Assembly (NCBI GenBank): GCA_003117195.1
Contig: BDSI01000063.1
Coordinates: forward strand, 629,404-693,403
Source of the DNA: Eudorina sp. 2006-703-Eu-15
Taxonomy: Eukaryota > Chlorophyta > Chlorophyceae > Chlamydomonadales > Volvocaceae
Length of the DNA: 64,000 bases
Reading direction: 5' to 3'
Shown one piece after another: positions 12,301 through 21,997 of the stretch (position 1 is the first letter of the stretch; each line of letters opens with the position of its first letter). The notes under the pieces are model-generated. The model was not told the DNA's origin and made no database searches. It saw only the letters and a list, made by a program, of their open reading frames with translations. Position numbers and translations under genes: made by a program.

Positions 12301-12904
12301 CCTGGAGGAGAGCTTTCATGGGGGCGACCGCGGCTGGCTGAGGGCGCCGTCACTCGGCGGCGGCGGCAGTGGCGGCGGCATCAGCGATGGTCCCTTGTCT
12401 TCCGCCAGTGACGTCAGCAGTCACCTCCGGTCGGGCAGCCTAACCGGCCGCGCGACGGGGCCCCTGGCCGGCGGGCTGCCGGGGCTGCTGCTGGAGCTGG
12501 GCGCGGCCGTGTCGGCGCCGTCTGCGGCCGCCGCCATGAAGGGGCCGCCGCACCTGGCGCGCATCACGGAATGCTCCGATCTGGGCGAGCCCGCGGACGG
12601 CGCTGCGGCGCTGCCGGACTCGGCGCGCCGGAGACGGGATGAACCGCCCCTCCCGCGGGGGCCCGCCCTGGAGCCATCTCCGGCACCGCAGCAGCAGCAG
12701 CAGCAGCAGCAGCAACGCCGTTCCGGAACTGGAGGTGGTGGCCACCATCTCGCACTCGGGCAGTCAGGCCGCGGCCCAGGCAGCAGCGGCGACGGTCCAG
12801 CCGGGGCCCCGGCGCCTCAGTGGCGGTCGCCCTTTGAAGCCCTGGCGGCGGCGCCCGACCCTGGGTCCGCCAGCAAGGGGCCTGCTGCCCATCGGCGTCC
12901 ATGA
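3357..12904 (+). CDS. Ser/Thr protein kinase with Cys-rich N-terminus and long disordered tail
   Basis: Exons, phase-consistent: 3357-3451, 3529-3592, 3687-3788, 4004-4099, 4472-4504, 4849-4914, 5495-5551, 6001-6270, 6777-6789, 7237-7363, 8129-8326, 8667-8771, 9312-10619, 10761-10823, 11152-12904 (about 1,449 residues). Exons after 10619 are provisional. Kinase motifs in order: glycine-rich GGFSEVWLA, beta-3 lysine in VVLKVV, HRDIKPENV, IDLGMA (DLG in place of DFG), an activation segment lengthened by about 30 residues rich in Ala, Arg and Pro, GFIAPE, DVYSLGVLLF, and the subdomain XI arginine in DDPRARPSA. All catalytic residues are present, so it should be active. The N-terminus contains CFGAFCCCF, a plausible palmitoylation site (inference). 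The tail is Gln/Ala/Gly/Ser-rich with a Gln run near 12690-12716. The catalytic domain looks CAMK-like; no orthologue is recognised. Confidence 0.85.
4535..4613. repeat. 18-bp minisatellite in kinase intron
   Basis: About five head-to-tail copies of a unit close to GGCGCGACCCAAATSGC, differing mainly at one C/G position. It lies in the intron between the exons ending at 4504 and starting at 4849. Confidence 0.85.
6777..6789 (+). other. 13-nt microexon of the kinase gene
   Basis: CTGGCGATGGATG, preceded by the acceptor CTTCAG and followed by the donor GTGAGA. Without it, the exon ending at 6270 (phase 0) cannot join the exon starting at 7237, which needs one leading base. With it the join reads LAMDVYSLGV, restoring the invariant Asp of kinase subdomain IX. 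Confidence 0.8.
9724..9789 (+). repeat. In-frame 24-bp coding repeat in the kinase tail
   Basis: Nearly three tandem copies of a 24-base unit encoding LQGGCQQQ. Frame is kept, so copy number can change without breaking the protein. It lies in the low-complexity tail. Confidence 0.85.
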
Positions 12905-15007
12905 TTGGATGATGGACGGACATGGGGTGGAGCGGGGCTGACTGCACTGGGCGCCGTGTCGAGGTAGCAGGGGACAACAGGGATTAAAGAGAGGCGAACC
13001 CGAAGTATAAGGGGTAATCTGGAGAGGAGGCGGACTGCCGCAGCGCGCGCCACGTGCGCGTTGTGTTACGCTGCGTGCCACCGTGCCTTCAACTGACATA
13101 CATGGTTGACCCGTCTGCGCAACGCGGTTCGCACACGGGATGTCTGGGGGGCCCTGAGCGGGGGCGCGCGACCGACACGGGGGGCGGGGGCCAGGGGGTG
13201 ATTCTTTTCACGCGCCGCGGGCTAGAGACGCGTTCGTGCATTGCGGCGCGTCGTCACACAAACATGCGATGTTGCGGACGCAGCTTCAGCCCAAATGAAC
13301 CCAAGAGGGGTTTACCCGTGTGGGCTTCATCTTTACTGCAGCCCCCCGGCGCGATGTTTCCCAGGTTGTGTGGGGGGGAGCTCAGCTGCGCGTGTGTTTG
13401 TAAGTGGTGTTGGGGGAGGTGCTAAGAAAGGAGCTCCGTCTACGAGCTACTTATTCGTGGGCCATGGACACCACTGTGCGGGCCGCTGCGATGAGGCAAG
13501 CGATGGACCATCGAGAGACCAGCAGTGCCGAGGCTGTCCAATGTGGCATATCGATGGACCCCATTATTCTATCATCCGTGACCGTCCCTCGGGTTGGTAA
13601 AGGAGGTGGATCCCCGCTAAGTTATGGTAAGCATGTGCCCCCGACACATCCAGTGAGCCTGGGGCCCGGCCATTTCGGGCCCAGCGCCGGGCGGCTGCCC
13701 AGTGGCCCTGTGGAAGGGACCCTTTGGAGGGGGAGGGGGAGGGTGAAGGTCTCACCCGGGGAGTCCACAGCGATGTGGTGCGATTCGACGTGGTGCGTTG
13801 ATTTACTGCAGTGTCGTACGCCGTTGTGGTTCTTGCCTGGGTCAGTGTCGGCGACATGCCTGGACCTCATTGGTGCCTGACAGCAGTTAAAAGACGAGGA
13901 GCCGCTTGAGTCGCACACGGCACGAGGCGTGGGTACGCGCGTGTTGAGGATCGTCGCGTTGAGGATCGTCGTGTGAGGGCGTTGAGGATGGTCTGGTGCG
14001 CCTTACACCTACCGCGCGTGTTTAGCGGAAGGAGCATCGAATGGCGGAGGGGGGCAACACACGTGATGGTGTGCGCGGATGGTGCGTTCTAGTTGTCCGG
14101 GTGGTGATCCGGGACTTTGGGGGACTCCGCCGAAGGGGGCGCACGGCTGCCGTGCCCTTCCCTTCCCTCAGGACCCCACTGCGTGGGTTTCTGTGTCCCT
14201 GTGACGCCGGGTCTGGGTGAAGTGTCATGGTGTCTTTCTGACACACACAGATGACGTACGGTATCTCCCTGCTCGTGACATCGGAACCGGCACACGCGTG
14301 CTGTGCGCTACCCACCTTCAGGGTCGCTGTCACAACGTCTTCATTGCGGAGCAACATGGGCATCAATTGCGGAGCAACATTGCGGAGCGGGACCGCGGTC
14401 CGACTACTGGGACCTCGGAGGGGTCCTGTCTGCTGTGCCGTCTTACCGGTGGCACGAACTGATACCAACCAATCCAAAACCGGTCATTGCGGTCGCGGTG
14501 TTTCGTGTTCTGCCGGGCCTCGGCATCGGGACGGAGGGGTGGACGAACTACGTGTTTGCGGTCATTTACTGTACTGCTGTCGTTTTTGATTCCAGTGACA
14601 GTCGCGAGTAAATTTTGCAGTTTGGACTTCAGACCGTCCGATCCCGCTGGCGTCCGTCCGCGTGTCACACACAGGAGCAGGAGCGCCGTACGTATGGCGG
14701 GGGGCGCACATGCACTGATGGGGTGGAGCTTTTACTGCCGCACACGCTGCACGCTCCTGTGTGTACCGTGCACGCTCTAAGCACCATTGTGCTGTACCAA
14801 GGCGCGTTTCCGTTCTTAGGCCCAACGCTGCAGATGCAACCTCTGTCCAACTAACTACTATGCCGGTGCATCACGTTGCAAGGGAGTGTCCTGGAGCCTC
14901 CCAGCCAGTCCGTGTAGGGGCCGGTGCGGCTGGGTGCTGCTACATGGTGTGGCGGGCCGGGAACGCGGGAAGGCAGAGGAGAGGGGGATCATGTTGGAAC
15001 AGCCCAT
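12905..15007. other. 3' flank of the kinase gene and intergenic DNA
   Basis: No supported gene. The first ~500 bases are probably 3' UTR up to the TGTAA at 13399. A 13-base unit, GTTGAGGATCGTC, recurs near 13945-13990. Other open frames here show no conserved motif. Confidence 0.5.
13399..13403 (+). promoter_or_regulatory. Candidate poly(A) signal TGTAA, kinase gene
   Basis: First TGTAA on the plus strand found after the stop at 12904, giving a 3' UTR of about 500 bases, within the usual range for volvocine genes. Confidence 0.45.
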
Positions 15008-15424
15008 CTATCGGTGGTGCAGCGGATGGTGCGGAGGGCTGGTTTGGTTTGAATCCGGGCCGAAGTAAGGTCCGGAAAGGTGTGAGATTGTTTGAATCTG
15101 GCCTGGGAAGGTCATAGCAGGCGCCTGATCTAGATCGGCGTTGTTTCTGTCGCTCCGAACCCGGTTCTGGAGCCTTCTTCGCCGATAGAATTCAAGGCCT
15201 TCAAAGTGCCATGCTTGCGCTTCTTTGGGGTCGCCGTAAATGCTTACGCCGTAATACTGGTGCCGGAAGGTTGTCTGGAACGGTTCCGTCGGGTTATTTG
15301 TCGACACGCCCTTGGCCACCGGCAGGGTTGCGTCAAGCTTGTCACGCATGACGCGGCGGGTTCCCACCAGATCTAACCTGGGTGCCGGAAGGTTGCACTT
15401 TGGTGAACAGTCGGCCTGGAGCAT
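15008..15424 (-). CDS. Possible small gene, unknown product (138 residues)
   Basis: Uninterrupted minus-strand frame from an ATG at 15424. Its composition is unlike the low-complexity shadow frames nearby: balanced residues, aromatic-rich, with TTFRHQYYG and AWHFEGLEFYRRR near the middle. I do not recognise the family. The TTFRHQYYG stretch recalls short proteins of the microtubule lumen in flagella, but that is only an impression. Codon use is less G/C-biased than in the neighbouring genes. It could be one exon of a larger gene or chance. Confidence 0.3.
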   Translation of the reverse strand: MLQADCSPKCNLPAPRLDLVGTRRVMRDKLDATLPVAKGVSTNNPTEPFQTTFRHQYYGVSIYGDPKEAQAWHFEGLEFYRRRRLQNRVRSDRNNADLDQAPAMTFPGQIQTISHLSGPYFGPDSNQTSPPHHPLHHR

Positions 15425-17934
15425 ACCGCGGAGTCCACTACCATGGACAGTCGGTGGCGTGAATCCGGGTCAATGAAACAGCATCACCACCATCACCACC
15501 AGGTGCTGTACAAAATGTTCGTGTGGGAATCTTCATTGGCAAGGACCTCTCACCTTCACCACGAGGGCCCACCTGCATACGGACACACCGACCCACGGGT
15601 CACGGTGCTCTACGAACACCGCACGCATCGCACGGGGCTGACCCGTCCAGGTACCTCAGATCCCAATGTGCAGGCGCTCACCACACCACACCATAATTAC
15701 GGCGAACCGTCACACCGTAAACCGTAAGGTTCCACCCCTAAATGCACATCCTTATGATAGGGTGGAGGCCCCCAAGCGCGAGGTCCGCTCCTGTGGGGTC
15801 TGGACTGCTCAAGAGGGCCACTGCCGGGTGGGGTCGCTCCAGGCGCCCCCCAGATAGCCCTCAGGCCACCCTTCTACAGTAACCCTTCCCCTTTGCGGCG
15901 ATCGGGCAGTGCGGTTCGGAGCCATGCATGTCCAGCGACACGGGACACGGGAGAGGTAGCGAGGCGCGCCGGCCGCCTTGGCCAACTGCTCAGGAGGGGG
16001 GAGGACGCCCCCCGGCACATCGCGCCACGGGCGACAGGATGGATACACGAGCACACACACGCGTGCACACCGCGCGTGCTCCGGGAAAGATCTAGCTCAG
16101 GGAATCATGCACAGGGAGCGCTACACTGTACGACTCTGTACTACAACGTACGGCACCGCACTGCACAGGCATCTGAACGTTGAGGAACACACGCAAAAGC
16201 ATACGGAACACACTCGGCACCGCTGCAATCCCCGCCGGGTGCGATTGCGGACTTTCCGCTCAGCCGTCTGAGTGGCCCGGGCAGCAGACCCGCACCAGCC
16301 GGGTCCGACCGCTGGTTGGCGCGCACCATGCCACGCATTCGAGCTCCGCCGCATTCAGCGCCGCCGACGGTCCTTCCCGCCACCCGCCGCGGAACACCGC
16401 GTGCGACAGGCGCGGCCGACCTAGTCCAACCGTAGCAGGAAGCCGGGCGTTGAAGGAGCTACTGCCAATTTGGAGCCATAACAAAGCCAGGACTCAGCTG
16501 CGCTGCCCTGCCCCGCCAGGCGCACCTCCTCTGGTTCAGGCGTGCGCGGGCGCGCGACGGGTTCACCCAATACCCACCTGCTCCTTGGCACCCCGCAATC
16601 GAACACGGCCCAAAACACACGCACGCATCCGATGTCACCCCAGTCTTGTGCTTGAAGCCGCGATTTGATTGTGGCTATCTGTATATGATGCACAGCGGAA
16701 AACGACCCAGGTCAGTGGCACTCAGCACAGCACGGCACAGCACAGCACAGCGCGGCACCTCTGCTCCACAAGACCGCCGCTCACGGGGGGTGGGGGGTCT
16801 CGCACCGCGGCGGGGCCGCTCATGAGGCTGCGCCCACCCACACCCACACCCACACCCCACCACACCGGCATACGCGCACACCAGTGCGGAGCCCCGCATC
16901 CCACCGCATCACATGGCGGGGTGTGGTGGTGGTGGTGGTGGTGGGTAGGTGCACTAGCACACGACCACAAGCACGTGCGGTGGCTCGATGGTGGCTTTCT
17001 GGAATATAACGTCCGGAAAAGAAACACCACACCACACCGCATCGATCACCCAACCCCAGCCCCAACTCCAGTTGCAGCTGCAGTTCAGGTCCGCCGGGTC
17101 CCGCGGGGGAGGTCCGTCAACGGCGCGCGACCCGATCACCGCGGGGGAGGTCCGTCAACGGAGTCCTGCCGGTATTTTGATGGCGAGGTAACCGATTGCC
17201 GGTTGCCGGTTGGCGAACAGCGGCACAGGAGCCGCGTGCGAGATATATAGCCACCAGCACGCCATCCGGCGATCCGCTATCAGCAGCAGCCCATCCCGTC
17301 CTTTGTCTGACGCGGGCATCGCCGTCGAGCCTCCCGCCGCTGCCCCAACACCTTTGGAGTCGGGGCCGCGCTGCACCTCCTCCCTCCCCCAAGCTCCGCA
17401 GCCCTCCCCCTTCCTCGCTTTCTTGCTCTCTTGCTCCCAGCGCACCCGACCGCCGCCGTCTGGGCTGTTTCTTTTAACCCGACCGCCGCCTTGGCACGCT
17501 GAGCCCGCCCTACACATTCAACAGCTGGGTCCCCCGCGAAACACTGTCCGTGGCCGCATACCGTACACATGTGTGCGCGTGTATCCGCGTGCCTCCGCCT
17601 CCGACACTGCGACCTCGGGCCGCAGACCCCAGTCCCATAATGCCGGGCTGGGTGTGTCTGGGCTGTTTCTTTTTAACCCCAGTCCCATAATGCCCGACAC
17701 CATCCCACGATTTGATGTTGCCACCACTGAAAAGCCCCCGACCCCTTTTCGCACACATGCCTGGCCATGCAGCCCGTTTCGCACCGCGTGCGTCCGCCTC
17801 CGCCACCTCGTCCAACACCATCCTTTGATGATACCACCACCTACGCCCCTGCACTCCCTAACCAGACACATTTACCACACCCACTCAAAACCAGACCGGT
17901 GTCCGGACCAGCCCCGTTCCCGACACCCTGGCCC
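15425..17934. other. Intergenic DNA between gene candidate and PP2C gene
   Basis: No supported gene. At 17627-17645 and 17674-17692 a 19-base block (CCCAGTCCCATAATGCC and flanks) is repeated directly, and the stretch GGGCTGTTTCTTTT..AACCC occurs at 17461 and 17658. No TGTAA for the minus-strand PP2C gene was found in the first 800 bases below its stop. Confidence 0.5.
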
Positions 17935-20628
17935 TCACTCCACCACAGCGCACAGCACCGTGATGTCATCCGGCTTTCCCCCGCTGTACACCATGTCGAA
18001 ATGCTCCGACGCCGATAACGCGTACGGCGTGCTGCGGTACTTATCGTACGACGCCTCGAATGCTAGTCGCGCCAGCCGCTGCGCTATGACCGCCGGACCG
18101 GAGCCCGCCGCCCGGCACGCCGCCACCTCGTCCGCAATCTCCACGTCCGACAGATTGTCGTACAGGCCGTCCGTACCGAGGATCACGACATCCCCGGACC
18201 GTACGGACTGCGTCGCGACGTCGCACTGCTCGACCGAGTCCGCCGTCGGGTGGTGCCCGAGCTGGTACGGCCGCCCAAAGTCATGCTCAAGCTGATTTGT
18301 GCGGAATTTGACGATGTAATGCGGCGGCGCCGCAGCGGCGGCGGCGGCGCCGCCGCCGCTCGCGGCCGGCGGCGCCGCCGGCGGGTGATGCCCGTAATTG
18401 TGGTTTTGGAGATGGTGCGGGTCGTTGCCGGCGGGTCGCAGCAGCAGGCAGCCCGAGTCGCCCAGGTTGGCGGCGAAGAGCTGCCCCGTCTCCTGGTTGA
18501 CCAGCACGACGCAGGCGGTGGAGGAGCCCTGCACGCCTGACGCCAGGGCGCCCCCGGCGGCGTCCTGCATCACCCTCACCACGTCCACGTTCCCCGCCAG
18601 CACGCTGTCGCGACTCAGCCGCATCAGCGCGCGGCTGAAGTCGCCGCTGTCGATGCCCTCCTCACGCCACATGTACACCCCGTCCGCGACGCCCATGCCG
18701 AATACGCTGTTGTTGCGGCCCACGCAGTAGAAGTAAGCGTCCTCGCCGCCGTGGCCGAAGCCCTTCCGGTTGACGCCCTTGGCGCCGTCCTTCTTGACCT
18801 TGTCGGGGTGCGGTACGGCAACTCCCGACACGCTGAGTCGTACGGGCTGCAACGTCAGGTCCTCCCCCGGCTCCACAGGCAGCAGGTGACGCTCCAGGGG
18901 CCCCCGCCGGCCGCCGCAGTCCGCCTCGCCGAACCAGGAGTGGCAGGGGAAGTAGAGGCGCTCGCGCTCTGGGGTCTGAACGACGACGTGCTCCAGGAAC
19001 CTGTGCAGGTGGTGCACGGCGGCGCGGAACACACTGAGCCAGCCAGCAGGCAGGCAGTCCATGGGGTTGGAAATCAACCTCTGTGGCCCCACAGGCGTCT
19101 CGTGACGATGCGTGCACTGCCCAGGGGGGGAGGGACGGAGGGAGGGACCGGTGCGCCGGAACAATGGCCGGGACGGGCCGAGCACGGAGGCGTCCCCCGC
19201 GGGCCGTAGCCGGCCGTCGACTGCCAGCGGCAGAAGCGACCCAACCTCCCCGTGGCCTCCGGCTCCGGTGTTCCGAGCTCGGGGCCCCCTGCTGCATACG
19301 CGGACTCCGTCCGTCCCTCATGAACACACGCACAATGTGCACAAGCACAAGCACAAGCACACATACAATCCGCTGCCGTCGTTCACTGCTGGTTCCACAA
19401 TATCTGTCTGCTGAACCGGCCCAAGCTCTGCTGGAGGCCGGCGGCCTCCAGAGGGCTGTTCCGCCTTAGTTGCTCCGCCGGCCCGCCGCCGACAGACCCC
19501 TCGGGACGCTGCCACCGGCCCCGGACCTCGCCGCCACTTCTCTGCCAGTGCGAGTGCGGATGCCAGCTGGCTCTGGACAGCATCAACTGGGTCGGCAGAT
19601 GTGGCCACGTGCGGCCATGGGGCACAAGCAATCATGACCTGCCACGGCAACCTCTCGTGCCGGCTCAGCGGTCTGCGCGCCTGCTCGATGACATCGGCAC
19701 GCTCCAACCCGGGCGGGCGGGTTGCCTATTTCGGGCCGCGCAGCCTATTTCGGACCGCGCAGCGGACATCCGCGCAATGGATGGACTTCGGGTCAGTGGA
19801 TCCCGACGCAGACCCGGTCATGTGTCTAGCGGGTAATGGTACCCGCACATGCCGCTCTGGTGCCCCGCATCTCCCCGCCCTCCTGGTGCCTGGCACTGCT
19901 GCCATCTCTGGAGGAGCTGAGGGCAGCTGCTCACATCTCGGCGCCTTCGGATCCCCCAAAAAACGACTTTTAAGATGCCCTAAGAAGGAAACATGGTGGA
20001 TACAGAGGCGGGCGGGACTGGTCCGCGGTGGTTCCGAGCTGCGAGCGGGCACCGGGCCCGGACCAGCTAGGGCTTTTCACGGGCGAGGAAGGGGAAACCG
20101 GGCCCCGGCACGTGACCAGGAATCACCTGGTCAAAAGCTAGACGTCTAGCTTTTAAAGCATGAAATTATCGGACAGGACATTGCCACTCACCAGCCGCTT
20201 CCTGCTTCGCAAATGCTGCTCCCGAGCCGATGAACAGTGACGAAGCGGAGCTGGCCCAAGTCCTCTGGAGCACTGATGGTCACCTTTCGGACACTCCCGC
20301 GAGCGAGGCGGTCCTCCTCAGTCTCGCCAACGATAATCCGCTCCGACTTCCCTTGCGTGCCTACCAGTTGGAGCCACGCCGGGGCCATAGAGCCAGCGCC
20401 CCTCAGATTACCCGTAGTAATCGTGAGTGTATATGTATGAAGTGCCGGGGCATGTTGCAGGGCGGCCTGGCTGAGCCACGCCCTGCGCTGTCCGAAAGCT
20501 GAGGGTACTAGGGCGCCCGCCGAGAAAGCCTGCGCAGCCGCTGATGCTGTATTTGCTCTGGTTGCCGCCGCGGAAGCCTGCAGGTCAAGTAAGGGACCAA
20601 GCAAGCGCGCTATGCGCCTAACAGCCAT
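17935..20628 (-). CDS. PLAT-domain PP2C (PTC7-type) protein phosphatase, probably mitochondrial
   Basis: Two exons: 20628-20192 and 19000-17935, joined by GTGAGT..CACAG; codon TG|G gives Trp146. Total 500 residues. Residues 1-60 are Arg/Ala-rich without acidic residues, typical of a mitochondrial presequence. Residues 65-188 match the PLAT/LH2 beta-sandwich: YTLTITTGNLRGAG, LQLVGTQGKSE, RGSVRKVTI, the Trp at the splice junction and the diagnostic YFPCHSWF. Residues ~215-500 are PP2C of the PTC7 class: GEDAYF, GVADGV, GIDSGDFSRALM, NLGDSG, GTDGLYDNLSD and GKPDDITVL, with all metal-binding aspartates present. An Ala/Gly/His-rich insert (18320-18420) separates the two catalytic halves. Known family members dephosphorylate mitochondrial proteins; the PLAT domain suggests membrane-lipid or protein docking (inference). 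Confidence 0.9.
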
Positions 20629-21223
20629 AGAGGCACGGCCACTGATTTAGTTCATTCTCCAACACCTTCCGGAATCTATCCAAAGTGTCGAGCTTAAACT
20701 ATTGCGTATGATAAGGCACCGTCACAATTCACCGATCTGAACAAGCTTGTGCTGTCTGGAGTTCTTCTCGCCAGACCAACCAAGCAACACCGCCGTACTT
20801 GGACGTCCAAGAGGAAGGAGGCCGCACCCCACGCACTGTGTCAAGTTTCTGGTCACCTACAATAGAAACCTCTAACTGCAAGCTCTTGTTTGGTTGCCTT
20901 AGCTGGCCCAGGCCCTTGAGACCCTCCGACTTTGCTCGAAGGGGCAGCGTTGCCCACTTTTGACCTTCGGCACATTTGTAATATTTGCATTAATCTCCTT
21001 AATTTTGTGCTAGCTTTACTCTTTCTGGGTTGCGCTCGCTGAACAAAATGCTTGGGGAACGTTTGAAACGTTCTCCCAGCGCTGCGCACTCACTTGGAAC
21101 GCATTCAATGGTTTCTTAATCTGATGTTCTCAACTTACTATATTTATAGCGGGCCGCGCACTCGAGGAGCGCACCCTGCTCCTGCTCAGCGAGGAGGGGC
21201 GGGGCGCAGCCAGCGCTTGGCGG
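20629..21223. promoter_or_regulatory. Divergent promoter region, PP2C / PP2A-B''-like genes
   Basis: 595 bases separate the two opposed start codons. The middle (20640-21145) is less GC-rich than the coding DNA. TATATTTATA at 21139-21148 lies about 75 bases before the ATG at 21224 and could be a TATA box for the plus-strand gene, but the same stretch ends in TATAG and could be a splice acceptor. Confidence 0.45.
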
Positions 21224-21956
21224 ATGTCGCGCTCTCCATACGACGTACTCATGAACAGAACACACAGCTCTGCAAAGAACTCGCCTCTGCGGCAGTCGGC
21301 TCCTGCTCCAGCCGACGGCGCTTTGAGCGGAGAAGCAAGCGGCGGTTGGGGCCTCAACTCGATGCTACGCAACAGCATGCACGTTGTGACCCCTCGACCA
21401 CCTAGTACCGAGCCAAATCCGGCCCCCGCGGTGGCAACGACGCCGGGCGCAGCGAAGTCGCCGATGGCATTCCGTGCGCGGCGGTTCAACCATGCGAGCT
21501 CCGGCTCCGAAAGCGACCTCAGCGTCGGCTTGCCCGCCACATCCTCCTCCCTGCCCGACCCGAATCGTCGCCGCAGCGGCGGCGAGAACCCGCCGAGCAG
21601 CCCCGCCGGAGGCGCCCAGCCGCTGGCACCCGTCCCCTTCGGCGGGGCGCTCGGCCGCCAGCTCAGCTCCACCTCAACCTCCTCCTCCGTCTCGATAAGG
21701 CCCACCACCAGCCCTGCCGGTAACATCCTGGCCTCCTTCAACGGCCAGTCCGTGCATGCCTCCCTGGACACGGGTGTGGTAGCGGGGCCGCCCAGCAAGG
21801 CGCTCCGGCCCAAGAGCTCGGACACCAACGTGTCGGCCAACGGGGGCGGCTCCACCACCAGCACCACGGCCTCCAGTACGGGGAGCAAGGTGCTCAAGAC
21901 GCGGCTGTCGGAGGACGGTGAGAAGCGCGTCGTGATGGCGGCGGGGTTCAGGGAGC

Positions 21957-21997
<41 letters not shown>

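Noticed and set aside
15443..15727. Small plus-strand frame with six histidines
   Set aside because: The His run is a CAC/CAT repeat; the rest has no recognisable motif and no splice support.
21139..21148. TATATTTATA as a definite TATA box
   Set aside because: It could equally be a splice acceptor (..TATAG) for an upstream exon, so it is mentioned only as a candidate within the promoter region.
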